Of a stretch of 64,000 nt of DNA, positions 16,001 to 28,200 are shown piece after piece; position 1 is the stretch's first letter, and every line of letters begins with the position of its first letter. Location: NCBI GenBank assembly GCA_035535035.1, contig DATLQW010000029.1, forward strand, positions 8,352 through 72,351. The letters run 5' to 3'. A program made the position numbers and the translations under genes. The stretch comes from JASHVB01 sp035535035. GTDB lineage: Bacteria > Pseudomonadota > Alphaproteobacteria > Acetobacterales > Acetobacteraceae. The notes beneath the pieces were generated by a model. That model saw only the letters and a program-made list of their open reading frames with translations, did not search any database and was not told the origin of the DNA.

Positions 16001-16090
16001 ACCGCGGTGCTGGCGCTGCTGCCGCCGGTGCTTGTCGTGCTGCTGATGCGGCGCTGGTTCGTGACGGGGCTGACCGAGGGGGAGAAATAG
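16001..16090 (+). pseudogene. Remnant of the 3' end of ugpE
   Basis: Ninety bases encode the last 29 codons and stop of a UgpE-like permease (TAVLALLPPV to GLTEGEK). They match 11849-11938 at 82 of 90 positions, with four conservative amino-acid changes. Upstream of 16001 the frame no longer resembles a permease. Because the copies differ, this is an old or foreign allele rather than a recent duplication. Its orientation is the same as the intact gene, so the two form direct repeats around the retron island. Confidence 0.8.
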
Positions 16091-16298
16091 GCCCGCCCCG
16101 GCCGCGATGTCCCGGCGCCTGCGGGCCGGGTAAGGCGGATATCAGGCGATTGGCTGGGGCGATCCCCGGTACCCGGCCGCCTGGCGACCGACGAAACCGG
16201 ACCGAAATGTCAGGGTTGCACCAACCGCCCGCGATGCCGACGGCGCGGCCGCACGTGCCGCCGGTCACAGGTCGGACGGGCGATACGCGCGAGCGTCG

Positions 16299-19200
16299 TC
16301 ATTCGCCAAACCCGGTCACGCTGACGCTGATATTGGACGGTGCCTGCGCGGTCGTGCCCGTTGCTCCCGCCTGCGCCATCTGCTGGGCCGACTGGGCCGC
16401 TGCCGCCGCCGTCGCGGACGCTGCACTGATGGCGCCGACATTGGGGGCCGCGACGGTCGGCACCCCGCTCGTCTTGCCGCCGATCTGCACATTCGCGGCG
16501 TTCGCAACCGTCAGCGCCGTAAGGTTGGCGTTGCCAGAGGCGCGGATGCCCGCCTCGCCGGCGTCGATGATGCCTTCCGGCGCCACCAGGTTCAGGTTGC
16601 CCGGGGTGGTGCCCGCCAGTGGCGCCAGCGTGGCGATGCCGGCGCCGGTGACTGTTGCGCTGGGCGCAAGGGCTACGTTGCCGAACTGATCGTAGGCGAC
16701 GCTGACCGGTGTAGAGGCGCTGGTCGTATTGGCGCCGCGGCCGGCGTTGATGTTGCCGGTGGCGGACCAGATCATGATGTTGCCGCTCAGTATGGTGAAG
16801 ATGCGGCTCTGTCCCAGCGCCACGTCGCCCAACGCGTAGATGTCGATGTTGCCGCCGCCTTCGGTCAGAACGCCGGTACCGGCCGGTGGCGGCGCCCCGC
16901 TGGCAAGGCCCAGCGTCGTGTCGCCACCGGGCGTCAGCAGCGTGATGTCGCCGCCATGCAGGGTCAGGATGCTGGAGGAGATCGGCACCTTCTGGCCACC
17001 GGCGTTCGTCCCATAGCCGGAAGACAGGGTGATGCTGCCCTGGGACGTCGTGCCGGACGGGAACAACGCGGCGATCGCTTCCCGCCCCCTTGCGTAGCTC
17101 TTGTAGAGCACGCTGGTCGGATCGGGGAACTCCAGCCCGCTGTCGTTCAGTTCATCGAAATAGACGCCGAGCAGGAACTGCCGGCGCTGCTCCACCGGCA
17201 ACGCCTGGAAGAAGGCCAACGCATTGCTGGCGCTGCCCTGGTAGGCGTCATTCTGTTGCAGGAAAGCCAGCAACTGGTCGGCGTAGGTCGCGGCCACCAC
17301 TCCCGTGCCGACGCCCACCGGCGTGCCGGCGGACGCCTGGTTCGCCGTGTTCAGGTACAGATCGGCGAAGCCGGTCCAATCCGGGCCCGGCGCGCCGACC
17401 CCGGCCAGCACTGTGACGCTGGCGCCGCCGCTGCCCACTTGCGCGTTCGGATTGACGCCCAGGCTCTCGATCGTACCCTGGTCCGCCTCGTAAACGTTGC
17501 CGCCGGCCTGGACCCAGAGCTGGCCCGGCCCCGCGATCGCGGCACTGGCATAGATGACGTTGCGTCCGGCCTCGATCTCCGACACGTCGGAGGCGTTGGC
17601 GTTGTAGATCAGGTCGCTGCTGCTGGTGCTGGCTCCGTCCGACTGCACGGTATTGTATTGCTCCGGCAGTGCGGTTTTGAGCGCGCCGATTTCCGGCTCG
17701 ACGATGTCGCCGCCGGCCAGCATGCGCACCGACTTGGCGGCGAGATACCAGGTTCCTGTGATGGTGCCCGCCGCGGTCTCGAATGCCAGCGTTTCTCCCA
17801 GGTGCAGATCGAGAATGTCGCTGCCGGCATAGACCAACGCGGGAGCCAGGTCGCCGGCATGCAGATCGGTCGCCGTGTCCGGCCCAAACGCAAACAAATT
17901 GTCGTTTATCGTGCCGGCGGACTCAGGTGTCCCGCTGATGCGGAGCGGCAGCGCACTCGGCGCGAGGTTGCGTCCCTCCCCTCTAACCGACGTATGACCG
18001 CGCGTGGTCGTCACGCTGAACAGCGCATAGGCCGGGGTCTGTGGCGTCGCCAATGCGCTGAGGTTGGCGCCCGAGATGTCAAATACCGCCGGAATGGCAT
18101 TTCCCTGCGTGCCTACGTACTGGTCGGCATTGATCGACTCGCCGGCAAGCAATTCCAGTTGTCCGGTCGGCGAGGGCGCCAACTCGATCGACGCCGCCCC
18201 GAACGCGACGCCCTGCAAAACACTGCCGGCGAAGATGTTGCCGCTCGGCGCATCCACCAGCAGGGTCGGCGGGTACATCCAGATACCGTTTGTCGGCACG
18301 CTGTTGGCGAGAAACGCCTCGGCGTTGCCGCTGCTCGCCGCGCTGGACTGTGTGCTCGGCGTGACATTGCCTCCCGCCGAATAGAGCGCGATCGACGTGT
18401 CCGGCTGCCACAGCGAAAACCAGGTGTAGCCCAGACAGGTCCCGGCACAGCCTGAAGACGTGGGAACCGGCGTGGCGTTCGCCTGCACCAGCCGCGTCGC
18501 GTCGCCCACCCCGCCCAGCACGAGATCGCCAAGCGTCGTCAACTCGACGCTCGCATCCCCGGGTACCACCGTGAGTCCGCCCAGCGAGTTGGCCGAGACG
18601 GCGATCAGCGGGCTCGTTGCATTCAGGTCGAGCGGATCCGCCCGCCCGTAAACCAGGTCCACCTTGCCGATCGACCCGGCCCGCACGTTCAGCTTCCCGC
18701 GCAGGTCGGTGATGGTGCCATTCATATCGTCCTGACGGGTCGAGGCGCCGTTGATCTGGCCAGCCACCTGGATGGTGATGTCACCGCCGCCCGTCAGCGA
18801 CGTCGTACCGCCGCTCACCTGGCCGGTGGACGCCACGGCCACGTCCAGGCCATGGCTGCCGGTGTAGCCGAAGGCGGGATTCGTGACCGGGGTCGTCACG
18901 CCGGCATTGCCGCCGGCCACAATCGTCACGTTGCCGCCGCCGAGCGCGCCGATGCCGGCGAAACCGGTGAGCGCGGGCACCTCGCTTGCGATGCTGGTGT
19001 TCGCGGGCGACGGCAGCGCGTAGGTGCCGAAATTGATCCACCAGGCGGTCGGCTGCCCGTTGGCGCCGCCCTGCCGCCACAGCCATGACCCGACACCATC
19101 GAGCGCGACCGGATCGCCGCCATTCGTCGCGTTCGAAGGGTTCACTTCGATGTCGCCGGTCACGTCCCCTTGTGCCGCGATCAGGACGTTGCCGCCGTCA

Positions 19201-22200
19201 TTCGGGTAATAGGCCTGATATGTGCTGCTTGCGACCAGCGCGTTGTATGCTGAATAGGTGGTTCCGAGGGCGGTCCCGCCGAGCGGCGTCGCGCGCGGCA
19301 GATCGAATGCCGAGGTTGTCGCGGCTTGGGTTCCCGCGGTGTAGATCCCGAACAGCGACGCCTCCTGCACGTCACCGCCGGCCTGCAGCGACAGATCGCC
19401 GGTGCCGGTGCGAATCACGCTCCACGATGCCTGCAGCATGGTGCTGTTGGGGAGCTGATAATGCGGATCGCTCAACACGATCGAGCCGGGCGTCGGATTG
19501 CTCGCCGTGGCCGTCGTCGCCAGCGCCGCGGGCGCGAGCAGCGTGGCCTGGTTCGCCGCCGCCACGTCGGCGCCCGCCACCAAGTCCAGCGACCAGGACG
19601 ACGCGCCGGCCGGCAGCATCGGCGCGACGGCCCACACTTGGCCGCCCGACGGGCGGAAATTGCAGGAGCCGGTGCTGGCGCAGGTCGCCCCGCCGGCGAC
19701 CGAGGACGCGCTGCCAAGTTGCAGCGTTGCGCCGCCAGGAATGATGTCGCCGGCGACCAGCGCGGCATTCGCGCCAAGCGTCACCGTTCCGGCAAACGCG
19801 GCGAGGTTCGCGCCGGCCGGCCAGAGCGCGCCGGCATTGAAGGTCAGTTGCACGGGCAATTGCGTGCCCGCCGCCAGCGTGCTGCCCGCGGGCAGGGTTG
19901 TGCTCGTGCCGAGGATGGTGCCGGCGGGATAAACGATGCCCGTCGGGTCGGTGATATCGGCCCGTAGCGCCGTCCCGGCCGGCAGCGTCACCGGCGAGAA
20001 CAATGCAAGCGTGGTCGGAACCACCGCGTTCGCGGCCAGCACCGCACTCGCCTGGGTCACCGTGATCGCATAGTTCAGCGCGACGTTGGCGTTCTGGAAT
20101 TGGGTGTTGGCAAGCAAGGTCACCGCCCCGGGCAGCACGAGATTGCCGCCGTCCAGCGTCGGGGTTGATTTCAGCACCCAGCCCTGGTTATCGGGGTTGC
20201 TGCTGTAGGCCGCCGTGCCCGGCAGGTAGAACCCGTCATTGATGCTGCCATAGACGTTCAGGTTGCCCGCCGCGCGCAGCAGCAGGACGCCCGGCTCGCC
20301 CGAACCAACGGAAGAACCGACCTGCAGGCCGTAGCCCGACGGATCGGAGTAGCGGTAGCCGGAAAGGTCGATGTCGCCCGAGACCGTCAGATTGCCGTTG
20401 CTGTCGATTTCGACGCCGGGGCGCAGATGGAACGCCGGCCCATAGGTTGTCAGCCCCTGCAGGTTGGATTGCAGCATGGCGTCGGTTCCGGCGATTGCCA
20501 TGAAGGCCTGGCTGCTTGCGTTGACCTGGTTGAGGCCAACAAAGCCGGCATCGGCGCCGCTTGCCGCCACCGCCGCGCCCGTCGCGCCGCCGCCATTGTC
20601 CTGCACGATGGTGCCATTCGGATCGGTCGGCACGTAGGTCCAGAACGCGTTGACCGCGATGGTTTCGGCGCCCTTGATCGTCACCGGTCCGCCGGCGACG
20701 ATGTCGGCGTTGCCGCTGGTCTCGCCGGTGCGGGGAACGTTGATCTGCACATCGCCTTGCGGTGTCGTGTCGGGCGAGCTGACGTTGATGGTGGCGCCTG
20801 TGGCCAGCGTCAAACGACCCCGCCTGACGCTGAGATCGACCATCGCCCGGTTCTCGGCGGCGATCGGCTGGCCGGAGCTGTCCGCCTGCAACACGCCGCC
20901 ATGCGCATCCAGCACCGCGGTGGAGTCCAGCGTCAGCCCGTCGCGCGCGGCCAGCGTGATGCTGCCGGGGGTGCCGCCGCTGGCGTCGATCATGCCGGCC
21001 ACCTCCAGGCTGCCGGCATCGACCGACACACTGACGCTGTGGGCCCGCACGTTGCTGCCGATCGTCAGGCTGCCGGTTTGGACGTCGAACGAGCGCGAAC
21101 CGAACACCCCGCCGGCGTTCAGCGAATCATTCAGCGCTGAGAATGCGATGGCGGGGTCGAGCGCGGTCGCGCTCAGGTCGAACGATCCGGCGGTGGACCC
21201 CGCGGGGGCGCTGCCCAGGATGCTGCCGCCCAGCGACACTTGGCCGGCGGCTGCGCCGGTCGCCGTGACGGACAGGCTGCCGGCGTCGTTGCCGGCGGCC
21301 GAGACGTCGATCACCGCTCCGGCCGCCTGCGTGACGTTGCCGTTCGCGCTCTGCAGCACCACGGCGCCGCCGAAGCTCGGCAGCGACTGGTCGAACAGCG
21401 AGGGCGTCCGCCCGGCAAGGTCCAGATGAGAGCTGCTGTTGAGGTCGATGTCGCCCGCGGACTGCATGACCAGCCGGCCGCTCGGCAGCGCGATGGCCGT
21501 GGCGTTGCTGATGCTGGCGGCAGCGAGGTCGATCTCCGCTCCGGGTGCGCCGGCTCCTGCGATGGCCGCGGGTCCGCCGATCGGTGCGACGATGCTGAGC
21601 GCTCCGCCGGCGGTGATGCTGTTGAACGACCCGGCCCCGCCTTGCAGCACCGGCGTCACCAGCGTCAGGTTGCCCCCGCTGTAGGTCGTGCCGGTGCCGG
21701 TCCGGTAGCCTGTCGCCGCCTGGTACACCGCGAGCGATCCCCGATTGGCGGTGGTGATCGATTGGCTGGCGCTCAGGGTCACGCCGGAGAACCCCAGCAT
21801 CAACCGGCTGAGCGCGGTCTGGTTCTGCGATGGCTCGTTCGGGCCGTAACCGAGCACGATCCGCGCGGCGCTGATCGTCAACGAGCCGCTGCCGGTACCG
21901 GGACCCCCGGCGAGCCACGGTCCGGCAGACGCCGAAGCCGTGGGCGTGAGGGCGCTGCTCAGGCCGGTGCCGACGCCGTTCCAGATCAGGGTGCCGGTCG
22001 TGGTCAGCGTCGCGGTAGCGTTTGGTCCTCCAGCGCCGTAGATCGCCGGGGCGTCCAGTTCGATCTGCGCCAGGCTGGTTGAGTCGAGCGCCGCCGAACC
22101 GTAGAAGTTGATCGACTGGTTGGCGGTCAGCGTAAGCTGGGCAAGCGCCGGAATGCCAGTTGACGGATCACCGGCCAGCAGCGTCGTCAGGGTCGCCTGG

Positions 22201-25200
22201 TCCAGGTTCAGTCCGGGTGGCACCGGCTGGGCGGAGGCCGGCGTGCCGATATTGATCGACGACACGCTCAGATCGAGGGTCTGGGCGCCGAACCGGGCTG
22301 CGCTGCCGATCGCCACCGTGTCGGTGGTGACGATGGCAACCGTGCCGTCGCCGTAGAGCGCGCTGGTTCCGCTGCAGCTCGTTGCCGGGCACTGGCCGAT
22401 CGTCACCGGGCCGATTGCCGGCGTGGAGTTGTAGCTCGCGGGGAGAAACGTGAGGTTGCCGTTCGACACCGCGACCAGCGAATAGTTATTGTTGGCAAAC
22501 ACCAGGCCGTTGCTCGAATCGAGCGTCGGGGCGCCGCGGCCCAGCGTGTCGATGCCGGCGCCCGGCTCGATTGTCACGCCACCCCCGACCAGGAAGACCT
22601 GCGACGCGGCCAGCGTTGCCCCGGCCTGCAAGGTGACGCCGGTGTCCTGTCCGGTGAAATTGATCTCGGGCGAACCGCTCGATGGCGGGGCAACGGTGCC
22701 ACCTACCACCATCGTCTCCGCGTTGAGCGCGTCGAGCGCCGACGCGGGCACCGCTATCGCGGTGGCCGACGGAGCGGCGCCGTCGGGCGTGATCGCGATA
22801 TTGTTTCCGCTGCCGACGATCTGCGCGATCCCGCCAAACCCGCCCGTCGCGGGCTGCATGTTCACATAGCCCTGCATGACCAGCGACGGGCCGTTCGGGT
22901 TCGGCGCGGGGAACGCGAAGGTCAGCGTCTTCGCGTCATTCGGGACCGGGGTGGCGAACAGTGACTCGCCCGACAAGGCCGCCTGCGCAGCGATGAACTG
23001 GCCGTAGGTTTCCTCATCGTACTGCGCCAGCGACCGCACGGCGCTGCCGGAGGTGACCGTGACCACGACCGGCAGCCCGGCGTGGAAGCCGGTGCCGGCG
23101 ACGGCGGTGTATGCGTCCACCTGGTAGGACCCGTCGCCGATAGCGACGGCACCCGCCCGCCAGGCACTCGGCGTATAGGCCGCGGTGTTCATCTGCACCC
23201 GGAACGCGCCGGGCAGCAGGGCATCGCTGCCCGGCAGCAGCGTGTAGGTACCGGCCGCCAGGCCCGGCACGCCCGCTGGGATGGTGATCGCCTGGCCCGG
23301 CTGCGGCAGCGGCCCGGTGAACGGCGTTGCCGTGGCGGGCGGCGACGCGACGCCGGCGTAACCGGGGATGATGGCGAACACCTGGTTTGTGTTGACCGAG
23401 GGCGCGGTGATCTGGGCGGAAGCGTTCAGCGCGAGCAGAGGGTAGCTGAGCACATCGGTCGAGCCGCCGCGGCCCGAAACGAACCCGGCCCCGGCGAGGC
23501 TACCACCGCCGCTCAGGTCAAGCGTCGCGCCGGACGCCACGGCGACCGACTGGCCGTACAAGGTAATCTGGGGGATCGGCACCAGGCCCTGGCTCGGGTT
23601 CAAAGGCGGGGCGTTGCCGTTCACCGTGTAGGCGACGCCGTCGGCGGTGCCGCCATAGGGAATTGTCGCGCCGTCCGCGCTGACCGAGGTGATGCTGCCC
23701 GGCAGCAGGTCGATTGCGAGCGTATGGGAACCGCCGGAGATTTGCGGTCCCTCGTTGCCGTTGTTGCCGACCGCGCCGAGCGCGATCTGGCCCATTGGCG
23801 CGCGCAGCACGCCGCCCTGTGCGATCGTGCCGGCCGCGAGCTGCAGAAATCCGCCGGCCGTGAGCGGCACCGCCGGCGTCGGCCCGTCCGCCGGTTCGAT
23901 GCTCAGGATGCCGTCCGGCTGGAAAGCGTTGCTGGCCGAGAAGTCGAACCCGGCCGTCACCAGCGCGGTTGCCCCGGCCACCGGATAGATCTGGCCGGCG
24001 ACGAACGTCAGGTCGCCGGGGGTGGTCAGCGTCGTATAGGCCGTCGCGCCGTTCGCGGCGGCCCCCGGGAGGAAGCGGATGTCGCCGGTGCTCGCCAGCG
24101 TTATTTGCGCGAAGCCCGGCAGGTCCGCCGTGCAGATGGCGCCGGCGCAAAGACTTAGCGGTGTCGGGCCGGTGCCGCCCTGCGGCACCTGGACCCGCGC
24201 TCCGACAAACATGTTGCCGGTAATGTCAACGTTCCCGGCGGCAACCGAGAAGCTGGCGTCGCTGATCTGGGCCGAGGGAAGCCACTTGCCGCTGTTGGTC
24301 ACGGCGCTGGAGGTGCCGGTCAGTTGCGCGGCGAGCCCGCCGGAATAGATCGGGTTCGCGGCACCGTTGAGGGTCACGTAGGGGGCGGCGATGGAAACGC
24401 TGCCGGTCGCCGTGGTATCCGCCAGAATGCCGGCATTCAGCGTGATGGCGCGGCCGGCGGTCAGTGCGACGCTGCCATCGAATGCGATCGCGTCGCTGGA
24501 TGTCAGGGTGACCGCGTCGAAGCCGCCGGTGCTAAGCAGTCCGGTCGTGACGTATGCTTGGCCGATCGCGCTGTCGGGCAGGGCATCTCCAGGCTGCGCG
24601 CCGGCCGGCAGCGTGATGCCGCCGGGCCCGGCACCCACGCCGAGTTCGCGCGGCACCAGCAGGCGATTCTGCGCGTTCGCGGTGATCAGCTCGCTGACGT
24701 AATCCGGTGTGATCAGCGCTACCGAGAGTGTGCCGCCCTGGGCGCCCGGGCCGCCGGCGGGCGCGGCGATGCTGCCCGCCAGGAGCAATCCGCTCGCGGA
24801 GTCGAGCGCGACGCTGCCGCCGTTGCTGGCGACCAGACGTGTGCCGGCGGTGGAACCGGTGCCGGCCGCCGGGTCGATCGACGCGCTGGTCCCGGCCGCC
24901 TGCATCACCGAGCCGGGCTGGGCGATGATGTAGGCGTCGGTGGAGTTGGCGCCGCCGGAGCTGCCGATCTGGATCGTGCCGCCCGCCGGCACCACGCCGA
25001 ACGGCCGCCCCTGCCGGTTGGTCGCGGTGAACGCCTGAGCCGAGACGTCCAGCACGCTCGCCGCGCCCAGCCAGATCGACAGCCCGGGCTGGTAGCTCGG
25101 CGAAGCGCCGGGCCCGGTCTGCTGCGTGTCGTTGGTCAGGCTGATCGAGCCGCCCGGCGCGGTGATGCTGCCGTCCACGGTGATCTGCCCCAGCGCCTCG

Positions 25201-28200
25201 ATCTTCACCTTGCTGCCGGGATCGACACTGATCGACGCGCCGTTGCCCAGGTCGATCGGGCCACCGAACGTGCTGACCTGTCCGGCGCCGCGCGCCGCCA
25301 GCAAAGTCAGGCTGGCGCCCTGGCGCTGGATCACCTGCGCAATCGCCGGGTTCGCCAGATAGACCGGCGGCAGTACCAGTGCCAACGCCGCCGAAGGGTC
25401 GCTGCCGGTCGGCGCGGCCAGGGTCGCCGCAGTGAACTGGTACACCGGCTCGACCACCGCCACCTGAGTGTTGGGCGCGACGCTGATTCCGTCGTAGCTG
25501 GCGATCGTGTAGCTGGAGAACCCGGCGGCGAAGAACGCCGAAGGCAGCACCAACTGGCCCGACGCACCGGCGCCTGGCGCATCGCTGATCAGCACGTTGG
25601 GCAGTTCGATGGTCAGCGCCCCGCCCTGCGTCGAGCCATAGGAGCGCAGTGTCCCGACGATGGCAGGCGGTGTCCGCACGGGCGGCGAAGCACCGCCATA
25701 GGCATTGGGATCGTACGCGATCAGGCTGATCGCACCGCCCGCCGCGCCGATGGCCTTGCCATTCGTGAGCACGGTGCCGCCGGCCGAGGCGTCGATCACG
25801 CTGCCTGGCGCAAGGTCCACCGCCTGCGACGAGTCGATGCTGACCGGACCGCCGGCGGCGAACGCCTGGGTGGCCACGTCGCCCGGCGTCAGCATCAGAT
25901 TGGTGAACAGGCCGCGCGTATCGATGGCACCGCCGGCGCCAAGCGTAACGCCGATGCCATTGCCGCCGGCGGGCAGCAGGAACTCGATGCCGCCGGACGA
26001 CGCCTCGGCATTGTCGGTAATCGACACGCTGCCGCTGCGCGTTACCAGCGGTGCCGCGATGTCGGTGGTGGGTGCGAGCAGGCTGACCTGGCCACCATCG
26101 GCCAGCGACAACGGCGAAGCGATGGTAATCGCGCCGGAGGTGGCGATCGACAGCCCGCCAAGCCCGGCGCTGTCCAGCAGGCCGGCGGAGAACCAGGCGG
26201 TATCCTGGCGTGCGGCGGGCACTGCGGTGGCGCTGTCGAGCGCGGCGGCCAGCGGCGCGATCGAATCGCTGATTTGCACATCGGTCGCAAACGGCAGGGC
26301 ACCGACCACGAGATTGGTCAGCACCAGGCTGCCGGGCAGCGGCACGGTCGCGTTGGTTAGCAGGAACGGGTCGATAGTGCCGTTTGGCAGCAGCGGTTCG
26401 GCGGCGCCGGCTGGCCGCGCGGCGCTCTGTTCCGCCCCGGTGACCACGCCAGCGTCGATCGCTGCCTCGAATACGTCGGTCGGGGCGCTGATCGTCAGCG
26501 TGCCGGCGTCGCGGCCGACGGTGTAGGCGCCCTGATAGATCGTCGCGGGCGCGATCAGCGGATTGCCGAACGTCTCGGTGATGCCCCAGCGCGGGTGGGT
26601 GACCGTGTAGCCGGAAAACACGCCCGTATAAGTGAGATCGGATGGCGCCGTATTGACGTTGTAGAGGCGGCCGTCACTGCCCATCAGCCAGGTCGTCGGC
26701 ACTTGTCCGGCCTGGTAGTTCAGCGTGCCGCCGGCGAGGTTGAACGTCGCCCCCGGCTGCGCCACGACCTGGGAGGCGGACAAAGTGATCGAACCGCCGG
26801 GCGCCGCCCATTCCTGGACCGTGTGCGCGACATTGCTGAGCTCGCCGCCGACTTCAAGCAACCCGCCGGCCGTGTAGTAGCGGTCCTGCGCGTATCCGCC
26901 GGTGCCGGCGGCGATCAGCACGAGCTGGCCGATGTTGACGTTCACCGTCTGGCTGTTCAGCGCGCCGCTGTCGCGATTGGCGGGTGCGTCGCGCAGCTGG
27001 AACGGTTGCATCTGGACGGTGAGCGCGTTGGCGCTCGCCGGCAGTACGACGTTGACGGATCCGGCCACGTCGAGTAGCGAGCCGGCTTCGACGAACACGC
27101 GGTTTTTGGCATAGACCGCGATCTGCCCGCCGGTCGCCATGGTCAGCGACCCGCCGGCGAAATCGACCGTGCCGCCGGTGGTGATCTCGATGCGCGACTG
27201 GTCGAGCCGGTCGGGCAGCAGAATCTGGTCGTTCAGCAACGAGGCCACCGCCTGTTCGGCGGGCAGCGCCGACTGGTCGATCAGGGTGGCGCGTTGTGCG
27301 TCGCTCACGGCGGCGCCACTGGTGTCGGGAAGGATGGTTGTGACGCTGCCGGGCGCCAGCGTCACGCCGGTGGTGGGATCGGTGGCGTTGGTCAGCAGAT
27401 GGATGGTGCCGCGTTGCGCGACGGACGTCGTTGCGTAGGCCACGCCCGCCTGGGTGACCGACTGGCCGACCATGGTGATGTCGCCGGTGGTCGCCTGGAT
27501 CAGCCCGGTGTTGGTCGCGGCGCCACCGGCTGTCGTCACCGCGACTTCCGTGCCGAGCGTGGTCGAGGTCTGTGCGTTGCCGGTGCCGGCGCTGTTGCCG
27601 TACCCCTGGCGCAGGACGAACGATTGTCCGGCAGCCAGGATCGTCTGGCCGTTCGGGGTACTGATGGCGCCGTCGTTCTCGACGCTGGAACCCAGCAGCA
27701 TGACGAAGCCGCCGTGATTGGTGGCGCCGGCCGGCGCGTTGGTGGCGATCGAGGCGCCTTGCGCGACGGTGACTCCGTTGGACGCGCCGGTGAAGCCGGG
27801 TGAGCCGTAGATGCCGTTGCCGATGAAACTAGCGACGAAGTCGGCGTCGGCAAGATCGGCGGTGGCGGCGACCAGTGCGCCGACATTGATCTGCGCGCCG
27901 GCACCGAAGATGATGCCGTTGCGATCGACCACCAGGACCTGGCCCGGCGCGGTGATGCTGCCGAGGATCTGGCTTGGCGCAGCGGTGGGATCGTTCACCC
28001 GGTTGAGCACCACCCAGGTGTTGGCTGAAGCGCCGCCTTCACTCTGATCGAACGTCAGGTTGGTGTGCTGGCCGACATTGAAGCTGGTCCAGGTAAGGAT
28101 CGCCTGTTGCGCCGTCTGCTGTATGGTGACGTTGGTGCGGCCTGACGCGCTCGATTGCGCCGGCAGAGCGGCATTGGTCCAGGCTGTCGGGTCAGGCTGC

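Noticed and set aside
15126..16090. 330-codon frame from about 15098 to 16090 read as one gene
   Set aside because: It joins a shadow of the hypothetical gene to the ugpE remnant by chance openness; the upstream part lacks any permease similarity.
16956..26526. Long plus-strand open frames antisense to tpsA (e.g. 16956-18455, 24324-26360)
   Set aside because: They are Arg/Gly/Ala-rich, have no domains or ribosome sites, and mirror the third-position GC bias of the real adhesin gene.
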